Below are positions 40,685 through 51,329 of a stretch of DNA of 64,000 nucleotides, piece by piece. Below the pieces are notes generated by a model that did not search any database, was not told the origin of the DNA, and worked only from the letters and a program-made list of their open reading frames with translations. A program made the position numbers and the translations under genes. Source of the stretch: Antrodiella citrinella (Eukaryota > Basidiomycota > Agaricomycetes > Polyporales > Steccherinaceae). The DNA lies in NCBI GenBank assembly GCA_004802725.1, contig SGPM01000066.1, positions 1-64,000 on the forward strand, written 5' to 3'. Each line of letters opens with the position of its first letter. Within the stretch, counting starts at the first letter, position 1.

Positions 40685-41246
40685 CTGAAAATACGGTCGA
40701 CGCGGTAGTAATGATGGCTGACGGTTCGACACGAGGTAAACACGTCCATCGCAAGGAGTTTATATGTCTGGAGGACATGACCGAGAGCCCAGAAGGATTG
40801 CGTGGTCACGGCAGCCGACGAGTGTGTTACGAGAGGCGGCGCACGCCAAATACGGCGGGCGGGAAATCAATTTCATGACTCATCCCATGTGACCATTCCA
40901 TTCCGAGTCCTACTACCTGAATCTTCGAGTCTCTTCTTGAATCTACCAGGTGGCTCTTTGGAACAACTGCAAAGGTATTCAGTGAGTGGTCGAGTCATCG
41001 GCTTGTGGGTCTTCGTACTGATAACGTACGTAGTTGGTGCATGAAGTTTCCGATGACAGAGTTCTCTCTTCCACGATAAGCTGCGAAGCTCAATACATTC
41101 TTGCGCTTCGCTTGCGGTGCTGCGCTTATACAACTGTGCCGTTACTTACAGCGCGGTTATCGTCTTGCTATGTGGAGTGGGCAAGCTGAGTACGCTCGGC
41201 CCATAAAAGAACCTTGTCGAACTGGAAGTGCCCATGCCACATCATC
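40685..41246. other. Divergent intergenic region
   Basis: 560 bp between the Rossmann-protein start (minus) and the C2H2 gene start (plus). It probably carries both promoters. No coding motif recognised. Confidence 0.4.
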
Positions 41247-42179
41247 ATGACTCGTCGCCGAGGCCCCCGTATGCATGCCACGTCTCGTAGACCTGCAGAT
41301 TATGCTGAGGTGGTTTGGTGCTACCTGTGCCAGGCTCAGCTTGGTGCTGGATCGTTCCAAGCTCTCCTCAGGAGCCACGTCACTGCTGCGGGGCATGTCA
41401 CTTGCTCGAAATGTTCGCTTGCCAGTGGGATCTTCCTCGATACGGATGCTTTGGACGAGGTATGTCTCTAGCTATGACTTGCAACTTGTAGCAGCTGTCT
41501 CAATGAATGTTGCTGAAGCATGCGTTTGCTGTTCATGCATGTGTGCGGTGCCTATATTGCCCCGCCATGATGAAGAGCACTCGTTTGGAAAAGCATGAAG
41601 AAGAGGTGCATCGAGAGGAGGTGAAGGCAGTGCGTACCGGCCTGACGTTCAAGTGACAATTCGAACCGTCGACACTGACAATACCCTGCTGATCGCAGCC
41701 ACCATCTCCGGCATTGATACTCTGTCCGTGCGGTGAAGAGTTTTGCTTCAATGACACTGTCGAAGCCCATTGGACAGCGTCAGCGAACCACCCCTCTTGT
41801 CCCGTATGCCTGGCCGGTTTCCAAGACGACTTCGAGCTTGAACATGTGAGTTTATTTCTCTCTGAAAACAATGGAAGACGTGCTGAAAAACGGGTCACTG
41901 CAGCACAGGCGTTCTGATGATAAGTGTTCAAGCCACGACACAGAGTATCAAGACGATGCTATCGCGAGCTCTCTTCCTCATACTGACTCGGATACACAAG
42001 GTGATTCTCAGGCGTTGACGCCTCCCGAGACACCTGAGTGCTCGAACGGCGGACTGGCAACGTTGGAGAAGGCGTTCGATATCATCTTCCAGTCGACCCC
42101 CATGACCCGGCGTTCATCATATACAACCCAACGGGTCCAAAGCCCTCTTCGTAAAATTCGTAGCTGTCCTCACCTGTGA
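41247..42179 (+). CDS. C2H2-like zinc-finger protein
   Basis: Four in-phase exons (41247-41459, 41519-41629, 41699-41845, 41904-42179) give 248 aa. Successive Cys/His clusters look like zinc fingers: WCYLCQAQLG...LRSHVTAAGH followed by CSKC; CLYCPAMMKSTRLEKHEEEVH, a classic C2H2; and CPCGEEFCFNDTVEAHW with a second CPVC pair. The last exon is acidic and Ser/Thr-rich (HTDSDTQGDSQALTPPETPE) and ends with a basic TQRVQSPLRKIRS. A nuclear DNA- or RNA-binding role is plausible but inferred. The ATG at 41247 is chosen as the first in frame before the first finger; an internal Met is also possible. Just to its right lie decayed genes and a retrotransposon. Confidence 0.65.
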
Positions 42180-42759
42180 TCTCTTCGAGCATCGCGTTCA
42201 ACGTACTGTCTCTCTGCGCTGTTCTGTAAGATACGTCCTCCAGTCGTACGGTTTCCTACATGTTTCATTGGTGATTATGAGTTGCATTTATACTAGCACG
42301 GGCTCGATGCTTGTCTCCGTCGATTTCGAGTCAGTGTAGTCTTAGTTACATTGTATGCTCGCGTACGGAAAGACTGCTGTATGCATATTCAAACGCGAAA
42401 GTAGGTATCTTGTGTCCCGGGAACCCTGCGCCTCAGGCGATCTGCGTGCAGCCTCCTTGCACCTCTACGAATTTCCAAACTCAGCGCCCGGCAGGATATA
42501 TCAGAGTTCTGGGTACACATTCGGACCCGCAACTCTTGCTGCAACTGAGCCAAAGGTGCCTCCATCGTTTGGTTCCCGACGAAGCAGCGGTCAGAATGCG
42601 GGTGAGGAGAAGTTCGTGAGCATCCTGGTCTGCAGTAGTCTCATCCGCCTGTCCGTGCTGAAAAAGCAGTCTTCCATTGGATCAATGGGCCAAAGCGGGA
42701 AATGATTGGATCCATGTGGAAAGGGGGGACACAATGTGAGTTTTGACTAGGTTGTAGAG
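42180..42759. other. Intergenic region bordering the accessory island
   Basis: About 580 bp after the C2H2 gene with no supported gene. Open plus-strand stretches at 42311-42705 have no motif. The region leads into the DUF6535-like fragment. Confidence 0.4.
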
Positions 42760-42789
42760 GTTGATAGAGACAGAAGAGACCACGCGTAC

Positions 42790-43290
42790 GGCTGAGCATA
42801 GTCCCTGCCAGCATCTAGACTTGCGGATACGCCGAACATATTGACGGGAGGCTGTGTAGAAACGCAGGATGCAGGAAAGAAATAGCACCAGCAGGATTCG
42901 CAGCCTGTCGGATAGAAGGATGTAGAAGGGGCAATCGGGATATCGCAGCGACGATGACAGAGAAGTAGGCCAGGAAACCAGCGCCGTTCATGACGATGAG
43001 AACGGCTGCGACTACATGGGTCTGGTTCCACATGTAACCGCTCAGCGCTCAGCCCCAGACCGAACAAAAAGAGAGAACCCTGGAGGAGAATGGGGATAGC
43101 TTCTAGGACAGCGTGGAAGTGCCATGCTTCCGACGCGTCAAACGTCCGCTGTCTCTCCCTGCAGGGATCTGCGATGGTGCCACGCTCATCGAGCCACTGC
43201 TTGGCCGTGACGGCGCCAAGCGCCACGAAGAGACTGCAGGTCAGGGAAGCGTGTGACGCTCGTCGACGAGACGTGCACAGATATTTGTCG
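42790..43290 (-). pseudogene. Decayed DUF6535-like membrane protein fragment
   Basis: On the minus strand the reading LFVALGAVTAKQWLDERG... and AVLEAIPILLQGSLFLFGLGLS matches the usual organisation of basidiomycete DUF6535 proteins: a helix, then a KQW/RRY loop, then an 'AIPxLLHxSxFLFxxGL' helix. The next helix (VVAAVLIVMNGAGFLAYFSV) and the LPLLHPSI segment follow, but in another frame. The shift is explained by a 7-bp tandem duplication (GCTCAGC at 43040-43046 and 43047-43053). Neither the N-terminal part nor the usual distal part is found. DUF6535 proteins are an expanded family of unknown function. I call it a pseudogene because of the frameshift and truncation. Confidence 0.6.
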
Positions 43291-43710
43291 TCTGGGTGCC
43301 GTTGAGATCGCTCAGCGAGCCTAGGGAGTAGGAGGAGAGGTGTAAGGACTCGTTGTATAGAAACGAGTCCACCAGCGCACTCGACGTGACGAGTCGTCTT
43401 CGAGGGCGTGTGTCGAATAGAGAAAGATAGGAATGAATAGCGAACGAGCTCTACGTTTTGTAGGCTCGGTCGCGAGAAGTTCTATGTCTTCGTATACCCC
43501 GTTCGTCTCACCGGAGAGCTGAGCTCGGGCGAACGATGTGTGGGTAATGTTGAAGATAATATTAGCGCTCTCCTTCGTGGCGCGTTACTACGTTACTCTA
43601 CGTGACTAATCGTGACCGACGACTACGTCGATACCTCGTGAGTCCATTATATCCTCCATACCTGGTTACAGAAGCCCCCCACTCATGAGTTTCGACGATT
43701 CCTGTCGGTC
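43291..43710. other. Intergenic, possible solo LTR-like segment
   Basis: No gene. It has a 25-bp hairpin (GGACTCGTT...AACGAGTCC at about 43347-43371) and a CGT/ACG-rich stretch (43580-43660). The look resembles the promoter/U3-R part of a fungal LTR, but I found no second copy or target duplication. Confidence 0.2.
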
Positions 43711-44441
43711 TCATGCTCCCTGTGTCCAGAGAATCTGCGCTACCTGTGACAAGTGCCAACTTGGACCCGACTCCTGTTCGAAATCTCCCAGCAAGGTCCT
43801 TACTTCCGCCAGTTCCATGGTTGCTATCTGAGCATGTATCGCCCGCGTTGACTTGAGCAGGTCATCCCGCAAGAAATCTTCCATGATTAGTCCCACCTCT
43901 AAAGGCTTCCCAATGTCCTCTCACCCACTACGCCCATCCATAAGACTCGTCGCCCGCTCGTACATGGCGCTCAACAAGAGGGTGTCTTCGTAAACCATTT
44001 CGGAGAGGTGCACCCAATCGAGACTCCCTTCCTTCACATCCTCCAGTATGGCTGGTACGGGAGCGTAGAACCAGGGTAAACCCGATCCTTCCTCTAGGTC
44101 TCGCAGTGTCTGGAACACGTCAGGCGCGTAGGCTCTCGAGGGTGCTGCGGGGTCCCACTTCACCGGGTGTTGAAGAACGACTCGCACCGGAGCTTGAGCG
44201 AGGTGTTCCTCAGACAGGGAGTTTTTAATTCCTCTATATCTAGGGGAACCCGCGAGGATTCAGCACCAATGGCGACCCACAGATGTGTGTCTCGTTGGGA
44301 AACTCGTACGATAGGAGCTTGTCCTGAAGCATCGTATAGCCTGCGCCATGTCGCGTCCGTCGTCTGGTAATAGAATGGGTCCCGTCTTGTGAAGAGGCTG
44401 CTGTTCCGTGAGGTACGAGAGAGTCGAGTTACAAGAGCCAT
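43711..44441 (-). pseudogene. Disrupted gene with frameshift and in-frame stop, unknown family
   Basis: Reading the minus strand from the ATG at 44441 (MALVTRLSRTSRNSSLFTRR...), the frame is protein-like through DPFYYQTTDATWRRL and THLWVAIGAESSRVPL. At a run of five T/A bases (44222-44226) the coding sense continues only in the neighbouring frame (EEHLAQAPVRVVLQHPVKWD...PWFYAPVPAILEDV...DWVHLSEMVYEDTLLLSAMYE). That frame meets an in-frame TGA at 43921-43923 and then continues, still protein-like, as KPLEVGLIMEDFLRDDL...ELAEVRTLLGDFEQ. Two lesions in about 730 bp make a pseudogene likely. A 26-nt intron could remove the stop but is too short to be credible. The basic N-terminus may be a mitochondrial presequence. 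Function not recognised. Confidence 0.6.
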
Positions 44442-44747
44442 GACAAGAGGCTCGGACAGTCTGAAGCACACGAGCGTAGCACTACGTGTGTTCTGGGGAA
44501 AGCACTCGAAGGCGAAAGAAAGATGAAGGGGAAGGACAAAAGGAAGTGGTGAGCTGGCCGCTTAAATGTGAAAGGGATGATAAGCGGTTGTAACGTGTAG
44601 TACGCGGAGAATTGAGCTGCGACGTGTTATTACATATTCACATCGAGCACACATAAACAAACAAACAAAGAAAGGAAGGAAGGAAGGAAGAAGGAAAGAA
44701 AGATTACAAAGTCGTGTTCAGATGAGTAGGTCCTTGGAGGCGCGTCG
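44442..44747. repeat. Microsatellite-bearing flank of the retrotransposon
   Basis: Short interval before the gypsy pol stop. It contains an (AAAC)n/(GGAA)n-type purine-rich microsatellite at about 44655-44700. The expected 3' LTR and polypurine tract of the minus-strand element are not evident here. Confidence 0.5.
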
Positions 44748-47700
44748 CTATAGCTGATGCTCTTTGCGGTATGCGAACAAAATTTCCGGAGCATTCCGAA
44801 GCTCTCGCGCTGTCATCCATTCATCGTGCAAAGGGGAGTATCCGATCCACCTCACCAAGTACATCATCGCCTTCTTCGTCTTGTTGTACTTGTGCCCGAC
44901 AATCTTCTCTACTTCTTGATCGTCGTCGGCTGGTCGCAATGCTCGCAAATGCATGGGCAGGGTATCCCTTGTCCCAAACTCGTCAGGGGAACGGTTGAAG
45001 GCCTTGAGATGCTGCAGATTGAATACCGGACTCCCTGGGTATTCGGGGCCTAACCGCAGGCGGTAAGTATGCTCGTTGATGCGTTGCTGCACCTCGAAGG
45101 GCCCAATCCAACGCTGGACTAACTTCCCTCCTTCGCCTTTAGATTCCACCCACTCCAATGAATGGGGATTCACAAGTACGAGTTCGCCCACCGAAAACTC
45201 CATGGCTCGTCGACCTTTGTTGTACGACTTAGCCTGCTTCACCTGCGCCTTAGCAACTGCGAGACGCGCACTCTCCAATCGAACTTTCGCCGTGTCTGCG
45301 TACGCCTGTACGTCTTTCGACATGTTCTGCACTCCTGCGAGGAAATAATCGAGTGGGGAGCGCGGTTCAAAGGTGTAGATGAGGGAGTAAGGAGTACATC
45401 CTGTGGAGTTGTGGGTCGTGCTGTTATAAGCATGCTCGAGGAATGGTAGCCATTCTGCCCAGGAGGTGCGATCACCCGCCACATAGGCTCGCAGCATTAT
45501 CTCCAAACGTCGATTGACGATCTCCGTTTGTCCGTCATGTTGAGGATGGTGCGAAGACGATAGCATCATCTTGACCTGCAGTAGTTTCGCTACCTGTCGC
45601 CAGAATTCGGATGTCCATCGTGGATCTCGATCACTGATTATGTTCGTAGGCAGGCCAAAACGACATGCTACATGTCGTACGAACAACGCCGCAAACCCCT
45701 CCGCATTGAGACCAGTAGTAGTCGGTATGAACTGGGCGTGTTTGGAGAGTCGGTCCACAATCACCAAGATTGCGTTGAAATCGTTGGACCAGGGAAGATT
45801 GACAATCAGATCCATGGAAATCGAATCGTACGGCCGAACTGGTATAGGATTGGGGGTGAGCCGTCCATATCGGCTGAAGGTTGAAGGCTTTGTCTTCTGA
45901 CAAATGTCGCATGTCTTGCAGAAACGGTCCACATCTTTCTTCATTCGTGGCCAGTAAAACCGACTACTCAACAACTCCCATAGCTTCTCCGGACCCGCAT
46001 GAGCTGTCACGTACGCGGACTGATGAGCGTCAGCAAGAACCTCTGCCTGCTCTGGTTTCGGCACACACAGTCTCGGTTGGAAATCCGCATCTCGGAAGAA
46101 GAGCAGCCCTCGGTCGTCTTTGAAGAAGCGGAATGCGGGATCCCAGGAGTCCGCATTGGAGTGTTCACTCTCCCATCTTTGGCGGAATGCGGGGTCCTTT
46201 CGATAGCCGTCCACATATCGTTTCAATATGTCTGACGAGAGCTCTATGTGAATCATCGGTGGTCGGTGAGTGGCTTCCCATAACTTTTGGACTTCGTACG
46301 GATCACCCGCCGCCTGAGTCCCTTCTTCGGCAGCATGATGGCTCGAGCCCAACTCGAACTCGGCTTCACTAGGAGGCGAGGCTGGAGGAGTCTTCGTTCC
46401 GTTCGTCCTTCGTTCGGTCTCACTGCGAGTAAGAACATCGTAGTTCTTCCGGGTTGTGCGACGCTTACGACCAACAGCCTGGACCTCTCCTGTCATGTCC
46501 AGCACATCACGGAAGTTCTCGATTCGCGCCAGGTTGGCCATGCGAGGGGCTGCCGCCGTCTGAGCAATATCTTCCATCTGCTGCATGAGCTCTTCGTCTG
46601 TTTTCAATGCCGGAAAATCATCGAACACTGGAGATGTATGTTCGGGGGGAGCTCTTGGCAAACGCGATAATGGATCCACGTTGCTGTGTTGTCGACCAGG
46701 ACGATGTACAATCTCTAGGTCCGGTGCGAATGCTGAGAAGACTGTTCCCCAAGCGGATAAGCGTTTGTTGGCGTTCTCATAGGTTCGTGCCCATTGTAGC
46801 GCAGCATGGTCCGTCACTAACACTGTCTTCTCGCCTTCTACAAATGGCTGGAACTTGACTAAGCCTTCTTTCGCCGCCAGCGCCTCTCTCTCTGTAGCAG
46901 AGTATCTCGTCTCTGCATCTTTGAACGTCCGAGACCAGTACCCGATGACACGCTCGACATGTACTATGGTGTCATCCATCTTCGTCGCCCATCGACCCGG
47001 CTCTGGAACGTCCACCACTTTGGGAGAGGCAGAAAAGGCTAGTCGAGGTAAGGGTTTCCCTTCCTCGTGCATTTTCGCCAAGCGTTCATATAGCTTGGTT
47101 CCTTTTAAGTCCCCAATCTTGATAGGTTGGACCTGCTGTAACGCGCAGCCTAGTGCTTCGTCGGAAGCGTCCGTGTAGAGTCTGTACGGTCGTCCCTCTA
47201 TAGGGTGACCCAAGATAGGAGCGTTCTGTAGAGCTTTCTTTGCGGACTCGAAAGCATGCTCCTGTTCCGCGCCCCAATGCCATTTCACGCCTTTCCGTAA
47301 CAGCTGGAATAATGGGGCCGCAATGCCGGCATAGAAAGGAATGAAAGACGAGAAGTATACCACCATTCCCAAGAATGTTTGTAGCTGCGAAAGCTTCTCT
47401 GGGCGGCGGACCTCACTGATAGCGCGTACTTTCTCCGCATGAGTAGACAGTCCCAGACGCGAAACCTTGTGTCCCAGAAGCAGGATGGAACCGTAGAACA
47501 GGTGACATTTCGGTGGCGAGAGAGTGAGGCCTGCGTCTTCGACAGCTTTCAGTACCTGATCGAGATGCTGGATGTGATCCTCGTAAGATTTAGAGTAGAC
47601 CACGATATCGTCAATGTATACGAGACAGAAAAGCCACAAGTAAGGTGCCAAGATGCTCTGCATGGTTCGTTGAAAGATGGATGGCCCGTTACGCAGCCCA

Positions 47701-49133
47701 AAGGGCATTCGACGAAATTGAAATAGACCTTTGTGCGTGCGGAAAGCAGTTTTCTCTATGTCCTCTTCCGCCATTTCAATCTGCGTGAATCCAGAAAGAG
47801 CATCTAGAGAAGACAGAACCTGGGCTCCTGACAAAGCACTGAGTATTTCATTTTGTCGCGGAATGGGAAATTCATCTGGGATAGTCATCGTGTTGAGCTT
47901 ACGGTAATCCACGCAGAACCGCGGCTTGCCGTTGCGATAGATGATGACCACGGGGGCACTCCAAGGGCTCTTTGACGGCTCGATCACTTCCTGCTCAAAC
48001 CACTTCTCCAGTTGCTCCTCAATAACCTGTCGCTTGGCAGGAGATGACGCATACATGGGCACTGCTATAGGCTGGGTACCTTCCTTGGTACGGATGTTGC
48101 ATCGCGTCTCCAAGTGTCCCAGACGGCCGTCAAATCCAAAGGCTTTGATTCGACGTTTCAACATAGCGAAAGCTTCTTCTCGAAGGTGTTCTGGTAAGTC
48201 ACCCACATCCAGGATCTTCTCCAAATCTTTGGACAGATACACAGAGCTGTCTGCTACTTCAGCCGTCTTCGGGCCCCAAAGTTCAGGTTCAGCAGTATGA
48301 TCCTTCCCCGGAGGAGGCTCTGGTTCCAACGGGGCATCAGAAGGCGGTAGCCGCACCTCTTGAGGATGAGATACACCTTTCTCGTCCATCCTGAATACCA
48401 TGTAGGATTCTCGATCTAGCTCGGACACTTCACGCTGTCGAAAAGCTTCGATAATAGCCGAATAGCGTGCAGAGACTTGTTGCATGCTCTGAAGATGCTC
48501 TGCGTCGACAGGATGCTCCAGTTGCGTTTCTGGATCAACAAGCTGTCCGAGTATGTCGCCTTGACGTATCATTCGTGGTCGATTGGACGTATTGGCAACT
48601 GGTACAATAGGAAGCCTGGCGGATATCAGGACGTTCGGCACTGCAAAGAAGTCATCCATTCCTGAGTTCAGCAACGTCTTCTCTACCATCCATTCCTTGT
48701 CCTCGTCAAAGTACCCTGTCACCTTCACTGATTTGCACGTGTTCGCAGGGATCCGAACATCACAGGCAGCCCGCAGTAGTTTCTTGTCCTGACGAGAAAT
48801 AGCACGACGCCGACCACGATCTGCACGGGATCGCTTGTGTAGCTTCGCTTTCACGAAGGATTGTGTGTGTGCGGCACTTCGACGCAGTCTGAGATATTCC
48901 GCTGTGCGGGCTACGTTCTGAGCTTTGGCGTGGTATCCTGAGTCCCCGAAGGTCACTATCTTACCTTGGGTGACGCTTCGGCGAATTCCAATCTCATAGG
49001 TCTCCTGGAAGTCCTCCCCAAGCAGAACAGGAACCTGCATGCCTGGCAGTACACACACCATACAGTGATCTAAGTCGTATTTCACATAATACCGAAGGTG
49101 ACCTAGGTATGTGTGATATGTGGTAACGGACAC
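44748..49133 (-). mobile_element. Ty3/gypsy chromovirus pol, uninterrupted 1461-codon frame
   Basis: One continuous frame of 1461 codons. The N-terminal 50 residues hold only the end of an aspartic protease (PVLLGEDFQETYEIGI); the DSG active site and gag are missing upstream. Reverse transcriptase (about residues 370-560) shows FCVDYRKLN, FRRMPFGLRNGPSIF and the YIDD box. RNase H follows (LYTDASDEALGCAL). The integrase has an HHCC finger (HAGPEKLWELL...CKTCDIC) and a DDE core (SMDLIVNLP, ISDRDPRWTSEF, HPQHDGQTEIVNR). A C-terminal chromodomain (VEKIVGHKY...YLVRWIGYSPLHDEWM) targets modified histones in heterochromatin. Codons are intact, so the copy is probably young. LTRs were not identified, so it is probably truncated at the 5' side. 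As a retrotransposon it copies itself through RNA. Confidence 0.93.
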
Positions 49134-49640
49134 CAGCTGACGTGGTACCTAGGTATGTGTCTCTTGTATCCGCCGACACCATACCTGAGTATGTATATAC
49201 TGAACCGGCTGCTATTCTGTGTATAGAGGGTGTCATGTTCGACTCACATCTCGGCTGGTAGCAGGTATGTACCACCCGTTTCAGCCGACAAATACCTAGG
49301 TATGTTTTCATCAAGTCCGCCGAGGATTAGCTTCATCGTCTGCAGAACAAATGACTCACAACTCGGCCGACACTCGAACTTGAATACATAGGTACGTTGT
49401 TATCAGGTCGGCCGCCGATGACTGTCTTGATCAACCTCAGGACCCCCTCACAATTCGGTCGAATCCAGGTATGTGTACTCTCATCTCGGCGGACAACTAC
49501 CCAGGTAGCTATTGACTGATTCCGCCGCCAGACCTTCATCCACTCACATGCCTTGCCGCGGGAGCATACCATGGTACATATCCAATGGTTCGGCTGACCT
49601 CCGACTTTGTGCGGTAATTCGAGTAAGTGTCTCTCATTCG
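49101..49640. repeat. Field of about ten degenerate ~33-bp repeats
   Basis: At least eight, probably ten, copies of a motif ACCTAGGTATGT, then about 13 variable bases, then TCCGCCGAC occur in the same orientation: near 49101, 49147, 49182, 49261, 49294, 49386, 49464 and 49500, with weaker ones near 49568 and 49615. A second motif (CTCACAACTCGGCCGAC-like) is interspersed near 49243, 49353 and 49447. On the minus strand several units encode TYLG followed by S-A-D/G. The first unit forms the N-terminus of the pol frame. Spacing is irregular (33-92 bp), so this is not a simple satellite. It is not a CRISPR array, because repeats are degenerate and the genome is eukaryotic. Confidence 0.6.
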
Positions 49641-49915
49641 AGCTGAATTGCATCGTTCTGACTTCGGCATTCTCAAGACCACAGCGGACTTGGGGGTGGG
49701 CATGAACCAGCCTCCATTCACCTTGTACCCAGTGAGACATGTACCTTTGAAGGTACAGCGCGCACTCATAACTTCACTTTGAGAGAGGGTACCATGGTTG
49801 TTTTGTATTTAACGAAGACAAAACACATGTATTCTTTAATGCACGCAGTGCGTAGAAGGCAATGGATCAATGTATTACAACAAAAATACGAACGGGTGCA
49901 TCTCAATGACAAAAG
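49641..49915. other. Non-coding interval between repeat field and unknown gene
   Basis: No gene supported. A minus-strand open frame covering 49333-49740 overlaps the repeat field and has no gag-like motif such as CCHC. The interval may hold remnants of the retroelement leader. Confidence 0.35.
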
Positions 49916-51091
49916 TTAGTCGCGCAGCTCTTGGAGACGATATCGAAGGTTTGCAGAAGTCAGTGCGACTTTCTGCATCTCGAGTGATTCTTGCTCCAAC
50001 TCCTTCAGCAACGCGCGTAACATACGCACCCTCACTTTCTTCGGCTGGCTGACACTGTGAGCGATCCACCCAATTGCATACTCCACAAATACATCATGCA
50101 TTGCGTTGGGCAGGTAACGATGAAGACGGTAGGTTGGCGACGCGGGAGGTATGACAAGAGGCTGGTAGTCTGGACCAGCGCGGTGTTCCGCGCCAAGAAT
50201 GGGTGGCGGAACCGTCGAAGGATCCAGTGGATCAACATCGGGCACTATGATGGTTGAGGGGAAGAGACAACTCTGACGAAAAAGAGTGGACTTACATTCT
50301 GCGCCGGCCGCTTTCATGATGTGCACCATATGGAGCCAGTACGGGTGCTGGGGGGGCGTGTCTTTGGACGCTTTCCACGGGACCGTGTGTGCCACAGACC
50401 GCAGTTCCTCCATATCTACATCGCTGTGGATTTCCGAAGGGGATGGCGGTACGGGAGACGACNCGTCAAATTGCGCGGTGAAGCGCATTGAGTGTGATCT
50501 TGTAAAGTCAAACCCAACTTGGGAGCGGGGGGGTGACCTCAGCAGATCGGGTCGACCGGACGCGGTTGAATCTTCAGGAGTGGATAGTAAGCGCAGAGGT
50601 AAGGGAACGATCTTGCGAGGTTCGGTTTGCTGAAGCATGGGTCCAGAAAGCGGCATCGGTACCGGCTTGCGACTCTCGAGCTGCGCTAGTCCATTGCCAG
50701 GCAGCGGCATCGGTCGATAATCAGTCGACTGAGATGATATTGGCTCGACATCTCTCTCAAGAGGGAGCGGGACTGGGCGCCGAGGTTCGATTGGCAGACC
50801 ACCACCAGGCAGCGGCATGGGTCGATAGTCGGACGACTGGGACGATATGGGTTCAGTTGCCACAGCGAGCGGAAGCGGCATTGGACGACGCACGTCGGTG
50901 GCCACAGCGAGCGGAAGCGGCATCGGACGACGCACGTCTTCCTGCATGCGTTCCCCAGCCTCGAAGCTCAAAGTCGACNAAAGGGAGGTTGCCTGAGGGA
51001 TGGCCTTGGNTCTCAGCGGAAGTGGAACCAATGGACGCGTTGCCGATGGTGTCACGTCAACTGTGGGGTCTTCGGAGGGTGAGGATTTCAT
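49916..51091 (-). CDS. Pro-rich repeat protein of unknown function
   Basis: Not recognised. Two exons (51091-50296, 50244-49916) joined by a 51-bp GT-AG intron give about 374 aa; without splicing the frame is also open (391 aa). The N-terminal half is built of imperfect repeats: RRPMPLPLAVAT occurs twice in tandem (about 50870-50945), SSQSxDYRPMPLPG twice, and further RxPVPLPL variants. The C-terminal half is ordered: HTVPWKASKDTPPQHPYWLHM, then RLHRYLPNAMHDVFVEYAIGW and a helical coiled-coil-like end (MLRALLKELEQESLEMQKV). Three undetermined bases (50463, 50979, 51010) give X residues. Divergent from the 938-aa gene, 238 bp between starts. It lies between a retrotransposon and that gene, so it may belong to a mobile-element-associated gene pair. 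Confidence 0.6.
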   Translation of the reverse strand: MKSSPSEDPTVDVTPSATRPLVPLPLRXKAIPQATSLXSTLSFEAGERMQEDVRRPMPLPLAVATDVRRPMPLPLAVATEPISSQSSDYRPMPLPGGGLPIEPRRPVPLPLERDVEPISSQSTDYRPMPLPGNGLAQLESRKPVPMPLSGPMLQQTEPRKIVPLPLRLLSTPEDSTASGRPDLLRSPPRSQVGFDFTRSHSMRFTAQFDXSSPVPPSPSEIHSDVDMEELRSVAHTVPWKASKDTPPQHPYWLHMVHIMKAAGAECKSTLFRQSCLFPSTIIVPDVDPLDPSTVPPPILGAEHRAGPDYQPLVIPPASPTYRLHRYLPNAMHDVFVEYAIGWIAHSVSQPKKVRVRMLRALLKELEQESLEMQKVALTSANLRYRLQELRD

Positions 51092-51329
51092 AGCGCACTA
51101 AAGAGCTATAGGGGGAAAGCGCATTTAGTATACAAAAATCAACTGGATACGACTCGGGCATACCTGGGTGCGCTTGGACACGGTTGACGTTGCTGGCGGA
51201 CGGGAGAGAAGATAAACGCCAGGCGTGTAACGATACACACGGTCACGTGTCTTTGTTGAATAGACGCGTGAGAATTATTAGCCACTCGATCGCACTTCGC
51301 GCTCATGACCGTGTCTCCCCATCTTCGCA
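51092..51329. promoter_or_regulatory. Shared divergent promoter of the two island genes
   Basis: 238 bp between the start codons of the Pro-rich repeat gene (minus) and the 938-aa gene (plus), suggesting coordinated expression of the pair. No recognised binding site. Confidence 0.45.

Noticed and set aside
49101..49640. CRISPR-like repeat array
   Set aside because: Repeats are degenerate and unevenly spaced and the genome is clearly fungal.
49333..49740. Possible gag of the gypsy element
   Set aside because: No CCHC knuckle or capsid-like helices, and the frame runs through the repeat field.
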